A stretch of DNA of 64,000 bases, from the NCBI RefSeq assembly GCF_026627425.1, contig NZ_JAPNLH010000003.1, forward strand, positions 124,001-188,000. The letters run 5' to 3'. Source of the DNA: Arthrobacter endolithicus (GTDB lineage: Bacteria; Actinomycetota; Actinomycetes; Actinomycetales; Micrococcaceae). Positions 36,227-45,691 of this stretch are shown here, in pieces (position 1 is the stretch's first letter; every line of letters starts with the position of its first letter). Both the position numbers and the translations under genes were made by a program. The notes beneath the pieces are model-generated. The model did no database searches and had not been told where the DNA came from. It saw only the letters and a list, made by a program, of their open reading frames with translations.

Positions 36227-36523
36227 TCACTCGTCGGCGCCGCTGGCGAGCCGGCGGCGTGCGCTGAGCAACTCCACTTCCGGATGGGCCGCAACCAGCC
36301 GTTCGGCGGCATCAAGCACCTCCACTACGTGGCCACCGTCTGCGGCTACCACGGCAACGCCGATTTGTGCCCGGCGTAACAGGTCCTGGCTTCCCGTTTC
36401 GGCTGCTGAGAGCTCAAAGCGATGGCGGAGCTCGCTCACCAACGGGCGCACCACGGAGCGTTTTTGCTTGAGCGAACGCGTTTCGCCGAGCAGAACGTCG
36501 AACTCAATCCAACCGACCCACAT
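36227..36523 (-). CDS. DUF503 family protein (YlxP-like)
   Basis: The 98-residue protein shows the standard opening WVGWIEFDVLLGETRSLKQKRSVVRPL and IGVAVVAADGGHVVEVLDAAERLV of the DUF503/YlxP family, a small alpha-beta protein of uncertain role, in other bacteria near infB-rbfA and linked to ribosome function. The ATG at 36523 directly starts the motif. It is divergent from purS. Confidence 0.88.
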   Translation of the reverse strand: MWVGWIEFDVLLGETRSLKQKRSVVRPLVSELRHRFELSAAETGSQDLLRRAQIGVAVVAADGGHVVEVLDAAERLVAAHPEVELLSARRRLASGADE

Positions 36524-36617
36524 GAGTGCATCCTGCCGCTGCGGGCCTGTTGTGGCAAGGAAGCCTGGGAACCTGCGTCGGCGGAGCTTGGGTTCGCAGC
36601 TCCCGCGCACCTCCCGG

Positions 36618-36623
36618 TAGAAT
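36618..36623 (+). promoter_or_regulatory. Possible -10 of the purSQL operon
   Basis: TAGAAT is preceded 19 bases earlier by TTCGCA. It would give a leader of about 100 bases before purS. No purine riboswitch fold recognised. Confidence 0.35.
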
Positions 36624-36728
36624 GGACAGGCAAGCTCGCGGAGCGCTGTCTTACCGGCCGGCAGACCCGGCCGCCCAGCGTGAGACGGCACTTTCCGCGG
36701 CCCCTCTTTAACCCCAGGAGTTCGACGG

Positions 36729-36980
36729 ATGCCCAGGATCGTTGTCGATGTCATGCCCAAGCCCGAGATTCTCGACCCGCAGGGGAAGGCCATCGTGGCC
36801 GCGCTTCCCCGGCTGGGCTTTACGGGTTTTAGTTCCGTGCGGCAGGGCAAGCGCTTTGAACTGACCGTCGATGGCGACGTGACGCCGGAGATTTTGCAGC
36901 AGGCCCGCGAGGCGGCGGAGAAAATGCTCTCCAACCCCGTGATCGAAGACGTGGTCAACGTCGAAGTTGTGGCGGACTGA
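36729..36980 (+). CDS. purS: FGAM synthase subunit PurS
   Basis: The 83-residue small subunit bridges PurQ and Pur[23 protein letters not shown] and [13 protein letters not shown] (GxxxVRxGKxxEL) are diagnostic. AGGAG precedes the ATG. It is separated from purQ by two bases, so the three genes form one transcript. Confidence 0.95.
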   Translation: MPRIVVDVMPKPEILDPQGKAIVAALPRLGFTGFSSVRQGKRFELTVDGDVTPEILQQAREAAEKMLSNPVIEDVVNVEVVAD

Positions 36981-36982
36981 CC

Positions 36983-37786
36983 ATGACCGAAACTCCTCTC
37001 CTTGGCTCTGCCTTGCCTGACACGGCAGGCGGCGAGGCCGCCAACTCCCTTCTCGCGGGTGCCCGCATTGGCGTGGTCACATTCCCCGGCTCGCTCGATG
37101 ACCGCGACGCGGCGCGCGCCGTACGAATTGCCGGCGGAACCGCCGTCGAACTCTGGCATGCCGACACCGGTGCTGAAGCATTGCGCGGCGTGGATGCCGT
37201 GATTATCCCCGGCGGTTTTTCCTACGGCGACTACCTGCGGGCGGGCGCCATATCGCGTTTTGCCCCACTCATGCAGGAGATTGTCCGGGCCGCCGGCTCA
37301 GCATCCGCGGCCAACCTGCTGCCGGTGCTCGGCATCTGCAATGGCTTCCAGATCCTCACCGAATCGCATCTGCTCCCCGGTTCCATGCTCAAGAACGATC
37401 ACCTGAAGTTCATTTGCCGCGACCAGAAGCTGCGGGTGGAAAACAACAGCACGTGGTGGACCTCCGACTATGCGGCTGGACAGGAAATCACCGTCCCGTT
37501 GAAGAACCAGGACGGCCAGTACATTGCCGACGAGAAGACGCTGGATGCCCTCGAAGCGGAGGGGCGTGTCGTGTTCCGCTATGTCGGCCTGAATCCTAAT
37601 GGTTCGCGGCGCGACATTGCCGGTATCAGCAATGCCACCGGCAACGTCGTCGGCCTGATGCCGCACCCGGAGCACGCGGTGGAGGCCGGCTACGGCCCGG
37701 AGTCCGCCAGTGGGCGCAGTTCGGGCACGGATGGTCTGGGATTTTTCACCTCGGTTCTTAGCAAGCTTGTTGGAGGCACAAAATGA
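36983..37786 (+). CDS. purQ: FGAM synthase glutaminase subunit PurQ
   Basis: The 267-residue class-I glutamine amidotransferase hydrolyses glutamine and passes ammonia to PurL. The nucleophile is Cys119 in GICNGFQ; the His-Glu pair is in MPHPEHAVE. An extra ~26 residues lie before the conserved [11 protein letters not shown], common in Micrococcaceae. The stop overlaps the purL start by four bases. Confidence 0.95.
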   Translation: MTETPLLGSALPDTAGGEAANSLLAGARIGVVTFPGSLDDRDAARAVRIAGGTAVELWHADTGAEALRGVDAVIIPGGFSYGDYLRAGAISRFAPLMQEIVRAAGSASAANLLPVLGICNGFQILTESHLLPGSMLKNDHLKFICRDQKLRVENNSTWWTSDYAAGQEITVPLKNQDGQYIADEKTLDALEAEGRVVFRYVGLNPNGSRRDIAGISNATGNVVGLMPHPEHAVEAGYGPESASGRSSGTDGLGFFTSVLSKLVGGTK

Positions 37787-40104
37787 GCGGGGAACACCAA
37801 ACTGTGGAGACCAGGAAGTTCAACATCGACACGGTCGACCATGCTGCCCGCACGCCGGAGACGCCGCTTCCGTGGGCGGAGCTGGGCCTGAAGGAGAACG
37901 AATACAACGAGGTCGTAAAGATCCTGGGCCGCCGCCCCACTGCCGCGGAACTGGCCATGTACTCGGTGATGTGGAGCGAGCACTGCTCCTATAAGTCCTC
38001 CAAAAACCACCTGCGCCAGTTCGGCGACAAGGTCACCGATGAGATGAAGGAACATCTGCTGGTGGGCATTGGCGAGAATGCAGGCGTGGTGGATATCGGG
38101 GACGGCTGGGCGGTGACGTTCAAGGTCGAATCACACAACCACCCCTCCTTCGTGGAGCCCTACCAGGGCGCGGCGACCGGTGTGGGCGGCATTGTCCGGG
38201 ACATTATTTCGATGGGCGCACGCCCTGTTGCAGTGATGGATCCGTTGCGCTTCGGTGCGATCGACCACCCGGATACGGCGCGTTTGGTGCACGGCATCGT
38301 TTCCGGGATCGGCGGCTACGGCAATTGCCTGGGCCTTCCGAACATCGGCGGCGAGGTGGTTTTTGACGCGGTGTACCAGGGCAACCCGCTGGTGAATGCG
38401 CTGGCCGTAGGCGTGATGCGGCACGAGGACATCCGGCTGGCCAATGCCTCCGGAGTCGGCAACAAGGTGGTGCTCTTCGGCGCCCGCACCGGTGGAGACG
38501 GCATCGGCGGCGCATCGGTGCTGGCCAGCGAATCCTTCGATTCCAGCAAACCGTCCAAGCGCCCCGCGGTGCAGGTGGGCGATCCGTTCGCGGAGAAGGT
38601 GCTTATTGAGTGCTGCCTGGAACTGTTCAAGGCCTCCGTGGTGGAGGGCATCCAGGATCTTGGCGCTGCCGGCATCTCCTGTGCCACCTCTGAGCTGGCG
38701 TCCAATGGCGACGGCGGTATGAACGTCGAACTGACCAAGGTACTGCTCCGCGACCCGAGCCTGACACCGGGTGAAATCCTGATGTCCGAGTCGCAGGAAC
38801 GCATGATGGCCGTGGTCACGCCGGAGAACGTTGCTGCCTTTGAGGCGATTATGGACAAATGGGCGGTGGAATACTCTTGGCTGGGCGAGGTCACGGACAC
38901 CGGGCGGCTGATCATCGAGTGGGATGGCGAGAAGATCGTGGACGTGGATCCGCGTACCGTAGCCCACGAAGGACCCGTGTACGACCGGCCGTTCCATCGC
39001 CCACAGTGGCTGGACGGCGTGCAGGCGGATTCGTTTACCGCCTCCCCTGCCGCTGCCCACCGGCCGGCCGACGGCGCAGCCTTGGCTGCCGCCGTCGTCG
39101 AACTGATGGCGTCCCCGAACATGTGTTCAAAGGACTGGGTCACCGACCAGTACGACCGGTATGTGCAGGGCAACACGGCGCTGGCGATGCCCGACGACGC
39201 TGGCGTAGTCCGCGTTGACGAGTCAACCGGGCTGGGGGTGTCCATTTCCACGGATGCCAACGGCCGCTACTCGTACCTGAACCCGTATGAGGGCGCACGG
39301 TTGGCGCTGGCGGAGTCCTACCGCAACGTCGCCACCTCCGGCGCCCGGCCGCTCGCCGTCACCGATTGCCTGAACTTTGGCTCGCCGGAGGATCCCGAGG
39401 TCATGTGGCAGTTCGCCGAATCCGTCCGCGGTCTTTCCGACGGCTGCCGCGAGCTGGGCGTCCCTGTCACCGGCGGCAACGTTTCGCTGTACAACCAGAC
39501 CGGCGGCGTGGCGATCCATCCGACTCCCGTGGTCGGCGTCCTGGGCGTGTTCGACGACGTTGCCCGCCGTACGCCGTCGGGCTGGGTTGAGGACGGCCAG
39601 GCAATCTACCTGCTGGGCACCACGGCGGACGAGTTGGACGGCTCCGAGTGGGCCAATCTGCGCGGCCATCTGGGCGGTCAGCCGCCCAGGGCGGATCTGG
39701 CGCTGGAGCGTCAATTGGGCGAGATCCTGGTCAACGCCTCCCGGGACGGCATGGTGGATTCGGCCCACGATCTCTCCGAAGGGGGTCTAGCGGCAGTGCT
39801 GGTGGAGTCATCCCTACGCTTTAACGTCGGCGCACGGGTCAGCCTGGCCGCGGTCTGCGAGCGCGACGGTGTGGACGCTTTCACCCTGCTGTTCTCCGAA
39901 TCGCAGGCCCGGGCCGTCGTCGCCGTTCCGAGGTCAGAGGAAATCCGCTTCACCGACATGTGCACCGCGCGCGCCTTCCCTGCGGTCCGGATCGGCATTG
40001 TGGACGCGGAATCCGGGTCCTTGAATGTCCAGGGACAGTTTGAGCTCTCGCTGGACGAGCTGCGCGAAGCCCACGAGGGAACGCTACCGCGCTACTTCGG
40101 CTGA
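37783..40104 (+). CDS. purL: FGAM synthase large subunit PurL
   Basis: The 773-residue small-type PurL works with PurS and PurQ, converting FGAR to FGAM with ATP. Motifs: [12 protein letters not shown] with the catalytic His, [28 protein letters not shown], and in the second half [16 protein letters not shown] and GNVSLYNQT. Translationally coupled to purQ. Length fits the Bacillus/actinobacterial form rather than the 1,300-residue fused enzyme. Confidence 0.97.
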   Translation: MSGEHQTVETRKFNIDTVDHAARTPETPLPWAELGLKENEYNEVVKILGRRPTAAELAMYSVMWSEHCSYKSSKNHLRQFGDKVTDEMKEHLLVGIGENAGVVDIGDGWAVTFKVESHNHPSFVEPYQGAATGVGGIVRDIISMGARPVAVMDPLRFGAIDHPDTARLVHGIVSGIGGYGNCLGLPNIGGEVVFDAVYQGNPLVNALAVGVMRHEDIRLANASGVGNKVVLFGARTGGDGIGGASVLASESFDSSKPSKRPAVQVGDPFAEKVLIECCLELFKASVVEGIQDLGAAGISCATSELASNGDGGMNVELTKVLLRDPSLTPGEILMSESQERMMAVVTPENVAAFEAIMDKWAVEYSWLGEVTDTGRLIIEWDGEKIVDVDPRTVAHEGPVYDRPFHRPQWLDGVQADSFTASPAAAHRPADGAALAAAVVELMASPNMCSKDWVTDQYDRYVQGNTALAMPDDAGVVRVDESTGLGVSISTDANGRYSYLNPYEGARLALAESYRNVATSGARPLAVTDCLNFGSPEDPEVMWQFAESVRGLSDGCRELGVPVTGGNVSLYNQTGGVAIHPTPVVGVLGVFDDVARRTPSGWVEDGQAIYLLGTTADELDGSEWANLRGHLGGQPPRADLALERQLGEILVNASRDGMVDSAHDLSEGGLAAVLVESSLRFNVGARVSLAAVCERDGVDAFTLLFSESQARAVVAVPRSEEIRFTDMCTARAFPAVRIGIVDAESGSLNVQGQFELSLDELREAHEGTLPRYFG

Positions 40105-40118
40105 TTTCTCCCCCGGTA

Positions 40119-40174
40119 ACTGTGCCGCAGCGCTTTTTCGGATAACCCGTGAAACTCAAGCGCTGCGGCACAGT
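40119..40174 (+). terminator. purSQL terminator
   Basis: ACTGTGCCGCAGCGCTT and its exact 17-base complement flank a 22-base loop, followed by CATTTTGAG. It ends the operon and may serve the convergent DUF1990 gene as well. Confidence 0.85.
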
Positions 40175-40218
40175 CATTTTGAGATCTGCCGCGCAGGGGT
40201 CATCTACTCCCCCGACGA

Positions 40219-40848
40219 TCAGGGGGATCCGCCAGCGGCGATGCGACGTGCAGCGTGCAGATAGCGCTGCGTGATCAACCGTTGGGACAGCGTGGTGACC
40301 GGAGCGGCAAGACGGAAGATCAGGCCAGCTGGCTTGCTGAAGGCAAGCACGTCAAACCGGACTGCGCCGTCCTCGCCAAAACGGGCGATAAAAGCCTCTT
40401 CCCCGCTGGCTGGATGCCCGGGGAGAGTTCCGTAGCCGAACCCGGCCATCTCCCCCCGTGCCGGTCCGCATTGTTCGTCCGGATCAACAGTGGCAACAGG
40501 CTCCTGCGCCCAGACCACCTGGCACGGCACCGGCAGGCGCAGATCGCCGAGCCCGAATCCACTGATCACTCGCGCACCGGGGACGGCGCGGTCTGGGCCG
40601 CGCACAGCCAGCCCGGCGCCGCGCTGGATTTCCCAACTGAGTATGCCTTCGGCAAGGCGTTCGTAGACGGCGCGCCCGCTTCCGACAACAATGCTCTTGT
40701 GCACCCAACGGTATCCGGGTGCAGTGACGGAATCCCGGCCTGTGGGGTCAGCCCCGTTGCCGTGGTCCTGCCCGGACAGCCCGCGGGCGAAAATCCCGGT
40801 CAGCCCATGCTCCGGGTAGGTCAGTTCCCCGTGCCCCGGGTGCCTCAT
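40219..40848 (-). CDS. DUF1990 family protein
   Basis: The 209-residue protein shows GYRWVHKSIVVGSGRAVYERLAEGILSW and GFGYGTLPGHPASGEEAFI, the hallmark of the DUF1990 family, a START-like fold found in actinobacteria and plants; function unknown. The GTG or ATG start overlaps the MmcQ/YjbR gene stop by four bases, so the two form a coupled pair. Confidence 0.82.
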   Translation of the reverse strand: MRHPGHGELTYPEHGLTGIFARGLSGQDHGNGADPTGRDSVTAPGYRWVHKSIVVGSGRAVYERLAEGILSWEIQRGAGLAVRGPDRAVPGARVISGFGLGDLRLPVPCQVVWAQEPVATVDPDEQCGPARGEMAGFGYGTLPGHPASGEEAFIARFGEDGAVRFDVLAFSKPAGLIFRLAAPVTTLSQRLITQRYLHAARRIAAGGSP

Positions 40849-41258
40849 TGGGCTGCTCCCGCGTCGATGATTCGCCGCCAGCTAAGGGTTTCACGCTGCG
40901 CCCGGGCCAGAGTCGCCACCACCAGATCGTAGGAATCTTCAATCATGTCCTTAACCATGGTGTCCTCCAGCTCTCCGTCGCAGCGCACTGCGTTCCAATG
41001 GGTCTTGTTCAGATGGTAGGCCCCGGTGATTTCCGGATGCGCGGACCGCAGCGCAAGAGCCAATTCCGGATCGCATTTCAGGCTGACCGACAACGGACTC
41101 GCAGCAAAGCTGCTCAGCGCAAACATCTTTGCCTCGTGCCGAAACGTCCCGCTGATCGCCGGCCTGACCTTGAACACGGCGGTCTCCGGCCCGAACGGAA
41201 ACTCCTCGACGGCACAGGGGAGGTCCAGACACGCTTCCCGGAGCTGTTTTATATCCAC
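40845..41258 (-). CDS. MmcQ/YjbR family protein
   Basis: The 137-residue protein of the MmcQ/YjbR (CyaY-like) fold has CLDLPCAVEEFPFGPETAVFKV, MFALSS, VSLKCDPELA and GAYHLNKTHWNAV. The family is described as double-wing DNA-binding-like, but its real activity is not known. First gene of a pair with DUF1990. Confidence 0.85.
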   Translation of the reverse strand: MDIKQLREACLDLPCAVEEFPFGPETAVFKVRPAISGTFRHEAKMFALSSFAASPLSVSLKCDPELALALRSAHPEITGAYHLNKTHWNAVRCDGELEDTMVKDMIEDSYDLVVATLARAQRETLSWRRIIDAGAAQ

Positions 41259-41289
41259 AGCTGGAGTGTATACCGGGCCCCTCCCGCGA

Positions 41290-42174
41290 TCAGTCGGTTT
41301 TCAGGTAGTCCTCCAGGAGAACCACTTTGAGCCCGGCAGCCTTCTGAGCCGACAAAAATGCCTGCATGTCCGCGGCGAATTCGGGCCGGAAGTGCATCAA
41401 TACTATGTCTCCGGCCCGCAGCGAAGCACCGTACTGATAATCCATCTTGCCCGCGTTGGCCTTGGCTTCCCAGTCAATGATGGCCTTCATGCCGCAGTCC
41501 GCAGCTGCTTTACGGGTGGCGTTAGTGTAGGGTCCACCAGGCGGGCGAAAGAAGACCGGGCGGCGGCCGTAGTGTTGCTGGACATAGTCGGCCATCTGGC
41601 AGATCTCGGCCTTCTGCGCAGCGTAGGGGAGCTGGATCATGTTCAGGGAGTGGCTGACCGAGTGGTCCTCCACAACACTGCCGGCGGCAACAAAATCGGT
41701 GAAGAACGCCGGGTTGCCGCTGACAAAGGTCTGGGCCAGGAACAGGGTCGCCTTGATCCCGTTGTCCTGGAGAATTTTCAGGTCCTGCGGCAACTTGGTG
41801 GCACCGTCGTCGATGGTCAGGAAAACAACCTTTTGTTCGGTCGGCACCTTGGTCAGCACCGGCACCATGCCATCGGTGACAGGCGGCAGAGCATGGTCCG
41901 GCACGAGCGGCGGGTCCGCAGGGAAAGGAACGGCCGACGGCGTGACAACGGCCAGGTTCGATGCGGCGGCACCGGACGGAAACGGCGATGACCCCGTTCC
42001 AGGTCCTTTTCCGGCGGCAGCGGTTGCCGTGCTCGCCGTTGCGTCCGGGACTCTCTGCCCCACTCTCCCGGAGGCCCACAGGCCTGTCAGCACCAGCGCA
42101 CAGAGTACGACGGCGACAAGAGCGATCCCTATCCGCCGACCCAGGGGTGGGAACGACTTGAAACGACGGGGCAC
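41290..42174 (-). CDS. Membrane-anchored polysaccharide deacetylase (CE4, NodB domain)
   Basis: The 294-residue protein has a basic N-terminus and one transmembrane helix at about 15-33, an Ala/Pro-rich linker to ~105, and a NodB domain from about 115. Motif 1 is TIDDGATK (Asp122, Asp123), motif 2 DHSVSHSL gives the zinc His pair, motif 3 is FFRPPGGPYT, and a late MHFRPE carries the catalytic-type His. It probably deacetylates peptidoglycan or another wall glycan outside the cell. GTG start with AAGGA seven bases upstream. Confidence 0.87.
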   Translation of the reverse strand: MPRRFKSFPPLGRRIGIALVAVVLCALVLTGLWASGRVGQRVPDATASTATAAAGKGPGTGSSPFPSGAAASNLAVVTPSAVPFPADPPLVPDHALPPVTDGMVPVLTKVPTEQKVVFLTIDDGATKLPQDLKILQDNGIKATLFLAQTFVSGNPAFFTDFVAAGSVVEDHSVSHSLNMIQLPYAAQKAEICQMADYVQQHYGRRPVFFRPPGGPYTNATRKAAADCGMKAIIDWEAKANAGKMDYQYGASLRAGDIVLMHFRPEFAADMQAFLSAQKAAGLKVVLLEDYLKTD

Positions 42175-42262
42175 TGCTGTCCTTGCTGTAAGAGGACTAC
42201 TACACTCTGCATATTAGCAGACGGGCGTGGGCAGTCCGTTACGGTGCGATTCCCCGAAGGAT

Positions 42263-42685
42263 TCAGCGGCCGATTCCCAGTTTCGGCGCTTCGATGGCCG
42301 GGCAACGGTCCATCACCACCCGCAGACCTGCCGCCGCCGCGCGCTGGGCAGCCGCCGCATCAATAACTCCGAGCTGAAGCCACACCGCTTTGGCACCGAT
42401 GGCAATGGCCTCGTCCACGACTGCCCCGATCCGCTGGGAATTCACGAAACAGTCCACCACATCGATTGGTCCCGGGACGTCGGCCAGCCGCTTGTATCCG
42501 GTCGCCCCGTGCACATCTTCGCCTTTCAGCGACACGGGGATAATGTCCATGCCTAATGACTTCTGCAGCATCAGCGACACGCCCAGAGCGGCGCGTTTCG
42601 GGTTGTTGGACAGCCCGACGATGGCCCATCGGGCGGGCGTGGACAGCACATCGGCAATGACCTGCGGATCGTTGACGGGCAGCAT
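42263..42685 (-). CDS. CoA-binding protein (YccU-like Rossmann domain)
   Basis: The 140-residue single-domain protein has WAIVGLSNNPKRAALGVSLMLQ, a phosphate-binding loop, and KAVWLQLGVID and VMDRCP, matching the succinyl-CoA-synthetase-like CoA-binding domain family. Role unknown. The ATG at 42685 lies just after the stop of the SUKH-like gene; a longer start is possible. Confidence 0.85.
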   Translation of the reverse strand: MLPVNDPQVIADVLSTPARWAIVGLSNNPKRAALGVSLMLQKSLGMDIIPVSLKGEDVHGATGYKRLADVPGPIDVVDCFVNSQRIGAVVDEAIAIGAKAVWLQLGVIDAAAAQRAAAAGLRVVMDRCPAIEAPKLGIGR

Positions 42686-42689
42686 GCGG

Positions 42690-43106
42690 CTAATTACTGT
42701 TGCTGAGTTCTTCGGCGTACAGGGACCAGAATTCATTGGGCCGGGCCGCGGCGGGATCTATTTTCTTAAGCCGCTGTTCAAAGTCAACGGCAACCTTGGC
42801 GAAATCGGCATCGTCATCTTCCGGGCCCAGGGAGTCGCGGTCGATCGCCCCCCAGACGGTGGCAATATCCACCAGCTGAGCCAGCGAGGACGCCATCAGG
42901 CACTCGTCATCCTCGCAGACGCAAGAGACCTCGCCGGTGCTGCGGTTGACCGCCACGAACTGGAAATCCCCATCATTGAAAATGACGGCCCGGCCCATTT
43001 CATCGTTGTTGAACGGGGGCTCCAGCCAGTCACCGTCCAGCGGAATGTCCTCAAGTCCGATCGGCACCAGCGGCGCCAGACCCTCGACAATCTCATCATC
43101 ATTCAT
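42690..43106 (-). CDS. SUKH/SMI1-like small protein (tentative)
   Basis: The 138-residue acidic protein is preceded by an excellent GGGAGGA at the ATG at 43106. The pattern (an early hydrophobic/Trp core, VAVNRSTGEVSCV, then SSLAQLVD and a C-terminal helix with FEQRLKKID) resembles SUKH-superfamily proteins, which include many immunity proteins. I see no toxin gene near it. The match is by eye only; hypothetical protein is the safe name. Confidence 0.5.
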   Translation of the reverse strand: MNDDEIVEGLAPLVPIGLEDIPLDGDWLEPPFNNDEMGRAVIFNDGDFQFVAVNRSTGEVSCVCEDDECLMASSLAQLVDIATVWGAIDRDSLGPEDDDADFAKVAVDFEQRLKKIDPAAARPNEFWSLYAEELSNSN

Positions 43107-43129
43107 TGGTTCCTCCCGTATTCCCGACA

Positions 43130-43954
43130 CTAGCTACCGGTTCGGGACACGTCAATAACCTGATAGTCCTGTGCAGACCGGCGGTTCTGCAGGACGGGCA
43201 GGAATTCCCGGACCTCATCGATACGCTTTCGGCTGACCTCGGCCGTGACCACGCCTTCCGCCTCATCATTGAGGAAGGTCTGCGGAACCCCCATCGGATC
43301 CAGAATGGCCGAATGGCCGACGCAGTGGTCGCTGGAGGTACCGGCGGCCGCCACCGCACACGTATTCTCGATCGCGCGGGCCTTAAGTAAAGTCTCCCAA
43401 TGGTCGATCTTATGTTCGCCCTTGAACCAGGCTGCCGATACCGTAATCAGCTCGGCACCCTGGACCGCCAGGGCACGCGACAACTCGGGGAAGCGGAGGT
43501 CGTAGCACGTCATCATCCCCACGCGCAGGGCGCCGATAGAGACTACCTTAATGCCGCCGTCGCCCGGTTTAATCCGCAGCGATTCCTGATACGAGAACGC
43601 GTCATAGAGGTGCAGTTTGCGGTAAGTAGTCAGTATCCGGCCGTCATGGTCGATGGCAATCAGGGTATTGAAGGGGCGCTTTTCACCGCTGGATTCGTAA
43701 CCACCGGCGATGATTGCGATGCCGACCTCGCTGGCGATGCGCGAGAGTCCCTGCACAAAGGAACTCCAGTGCGCAGCCACGGCGGCCGTGAAATCTCCAT
43801 CCACCCGGCCTATGGAAAACATCGATTCTTCCGGAAAGACGATCAGCGACGATTCCCCTTCCCGCGCCGACGTTGCGAGCCGGCGCATGGCACGGAGGTT
43901 ACCCTCGACGTCCCCGCCTGGGGTGAATTGCCCTACGCTGACTTTCATCGCCAC
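43130..43954 (-). CDS. Carbon-nitrogen hydrolase (nitrilase superfamily, Nit-like)
   Basis: The 274-residue enzyme has the catalytic triad Glu42 (VFPEES), Lys113 (YRKLHLYD) and Cys150 (MTCYDLRFPE). The YRKLHLYDAF and CYDLRFPELSR forms are close to the Nit1/Nit2 omega-amidase/deaminated-glutathione amidase branch, a metabolite-repair role, but small amide or carbamoyl substrates are also possible. It heads a run of minus-strand genes ahead of the SUKH-like gene. Confidence 0.87.
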   Translation of the reverse strand: MAMKVSVGQFTPGGDVEGNLRAMRRLATSAREGESSLIVFPEESMFSIGRVDGDFTAAVAAHWSSFVQGLSRIASEVGIAIIAGGYESSGEKRPFNTLIAIDHDGRILTTYRKLHLYDAFSYQESLRIKPGDGGIKVVSIGALRVGMMTCYDLRFPELSRALAVQGAELITVSAAWFKGEHKIDHWETLLKARAIENTCAVAAAGTSSDHCVGHSAILDPMGVPQTFLNDEAEGVVTAEVSRKRIDEVREFLPVLQNRRSAQDYQVIDVSRTGS

Positions 43955-44027
43955 TCCCGTGCTCGTTGCCGTCAGTTCCAGCGTAGCCGCTTCCAGCTCT
44001 TCCGCGCCGGGTACGTATATTTTCGCG

Positions 44028-45317
44028 TCAGGCGTTGATCAAATCGTGAATCACGATGGTCTGGTCCCGGTCCGGGCCGACGCCAATGGCGGAAAACCTC
44101 GTGCCTGAAATGGATTCCAGGGCCCGGACATAGCGTTGTGCGTTTTCCGGCAGATCCGCCATGGTCCGGGCCCCGGTAATGTCCTCGGTCCAGCCGTCAA
44201 AATATTCAAAGACGGGCTTAGCGTGGTGGAAATCCGTCTGTGTCATGGGCATCTCATCGAAACGCACGCCGTCGATGTCGTAGGCCACGCAGACCGGGAT
44301 CTGGGCTATCCCGGTGAGTACGTCCAGTTTGGTAACGAAGTAGTCGGTGAAGCCGTTCACCCGGGAGGCATACCGCGCCAGCACCGCGTCGTACCAGCCG
44401 CAGCGGCGCGGTCGCCCGGTATTGACGCCGAATTCCCCGCCGGTCTTCTGCAGATACTCACCCATTTGGTCGAACAGCTCCGTGGGGAACGGCCCCGCAC
44501 CTACCCGTGTGGTGTAGGCCTTGATAATGCCCACCGCACGGTTGATTCTGGTCGGTCCGATGCCCGAGCCGACACAGGCGCCCCCGGACGTCGGATTGGA
44601 GGACGTCACAAAGGGATACGTGCCATGGTCCACGTCCAAAAAGGTGGCCTGGCCTCCCTCCATCAAAACGACCTTGCCGTCGTCAAGCGCCTGATTGAGG
44701 ACGTGTTCCGAGTCGATAATCAGCGGCCGCAGCCGTTCGGCGAAGCCCAGGAAGTACTCCACCGTCTCGTCGATGCTGATCGCACGGCGGTTGTAGACCT
44801 TGACCAGCAATTCATTTTTCTGCTGCAGCGAGCCCTCCACCTTCTGCCGCAGGATCGACTCGTCGAACACATCCTGCACTCGAATACCCAGCCGGGCCAC
44901 CTTGTCCATATACGCCGGGCCGATCCCGCGCCCCGTCGTGCCGATGGCACGCTTGCCCAGGAACCGTTCGGTGACCTTGTCCAATACCTGATGGTAGGGG
45001 GCCACCAGGTGGGCGTTAGCCGAAATGCGGAGCTTGGAGGTGTCGGCGCCGCGCGCCTGCAGTCCCTCGATTTCGGCAAAGAGCGCCTCGAGGTTCACCA
45101 CACAGCCGTTGCCGATGATCGGTACGGCATTTGGACTGAGAATACCGGCCGGAAGGAGCTTTAGCTCATACTTCTCACCGCCGACGACGACGGTGTGCCC
45201 GGCGTTGTTGCCGCCGTTTGGCTTGACCACGTAGTCAACGCGGCCGCCCAACAGATCGGTGGCCTTGCCTTTGCCTTCGTCGCCCCACTGGGCACCGACG
45301 ATTACGATTGCGGGCAT
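44028..45317 (-). CDS. purA: Adenylosuccinate synthetase
   Basis: The 429-residue enzyme makes adenylosuccinate from IMP, aspartate and GTP. It carries the N-terminal P-loop [11 protein letters not shown] with catalytic Asp and His41-type residue in NAGHTVV, the [14 protein letters not shown] loop, and TSSNPTSGG and GAGPFPTE motifs. The ATG is set by AGGAT upstream; a longer open frame upstream has no start signal and overlaps repeats. The upstream gap holds the 23-bp repeat array. Confidence 0.97.
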   Translation of the reverse strand: MPAIVIVGAQWGDEGKGKATDLLGGRVDYVVKPNGGNNAGHTVVVGGEKYELKLLPAGILSPNAVPIIGNGCVVNLEALFAEIEGLQARGADTSKLRISANAHLVAPYHQVLDKVTERFLGKRAIGTTGRGIGPAYMDKVARLGIRVQDVFDESILRQKVEGSLQQKNELLVKVYNRRAISIDETVEYFLGFAERLRPLIIDSEHVLNQALDDGKVVLMEGGQATFLDVDHGTYPFVTSSNPTSGGACVGSGIGPTRINRAVGIIKAYTTRVGAGPFPTELFDQMGEYLQKTGGEFGVNTGRPRRCGWYDAVLARYASRVNGFTDYFVTKLDVLTGIAQIPVCVAYDIDGVRFDEMPMTQTDFHHAKPVFEYFDGWTEDITGARTMADLPENAQRYVRALESISGTRFSAIGVGPDRDQTIVIHDLINA

Positions 45318-45471
45318 GGGATCCTCCCCCATTGGTTGGGCACTGGGTCGCGGACCCCTTGGGGCAACCGGCCTTGCGCCACACATCAGAATGCCCCACT
45401 CACACGCGTCCCGGCCGGCAAAAGATCCGGCCCGGGACGGAGTCGCAAGTTGGGGGCTCTTACCCGCTAAG

Positions 45472-45586
45472 TTTAGCCGACTTCGACTGTGCCATTTAGC
45501 CGACTTCGGCCGTGCCATTCAGCCGACTTCGGCCGTGCCATTTAGCCGACTTCGGCCGTGCCATTTAGCCGACTTCGGCCGTGCCA
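45472..45586. repeat. Five tandem 23-bp repeats
   Basis: Units at 45472, 45495, 45518, 45541 and 45564 are 23 bases each without spacers. Each begins TTTAGCCGACTTCGG or a one-base variant and ends GTGCCA. The first carries two changes (CGACTG), the third one (TTC for TTT), others are identical. Each unit can fold a tiny hairpin GCCGA-CT-TCGGC. Copy number is likely to vary between strains. Confidence 0.95.
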
Positions 45587-45593
45587 TCGGCTT

Positions 45594-45614
45594 CCGCTGG
45601 CGAAGCGCCAGCGG
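45594..45614. other. 9-bp perfect hairpin after the repeat array
   Basis: CCGCTGGCG and CGCCAGCGG close a three-base loop AAG. It may insulate the two divergent promoters. Confidence 0.55.
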
Positions 45615-45638
45615 GGCGGGCCATCCGACACTCCCATA

Positions 45639-45657
45639 TACTGTCTACAGGACAGTA
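45639..45657. promoter_or_regulatory. Operator-like inverted repeat before the SDR-MarR-SDR operon
   Basis: TACTGTC-TACAG-GACAGTA has perfect 7-bp arms and a 5-bp spacer, ending 34 bases before the first start codon. The MarR product encoded in the operon is the obvious candidate ligand. Confidence 0.7.
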
Positions 45658-45691
45658 AATGCACGGTTAGCGATAGTGGAAAAGAGAAACC

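Larger units (their letters stand above)
45318..45691. other. Gene-free divergent region between purA and the SDR operon
   Basis: This 374-bp gap, the longest in the window, holds purA's leader, five 23-bp tandem repeats, a GC hairpin and the operator-like palindrome of the SDR operon. No ORF with a ribosome site is seen. Confidence 0.8.

Noticed and set aside
45472-45586. CRISPR array
   Set aside because: Units are contiguous with no unique spacers and no cas genes are near; this is a tandem repeat.
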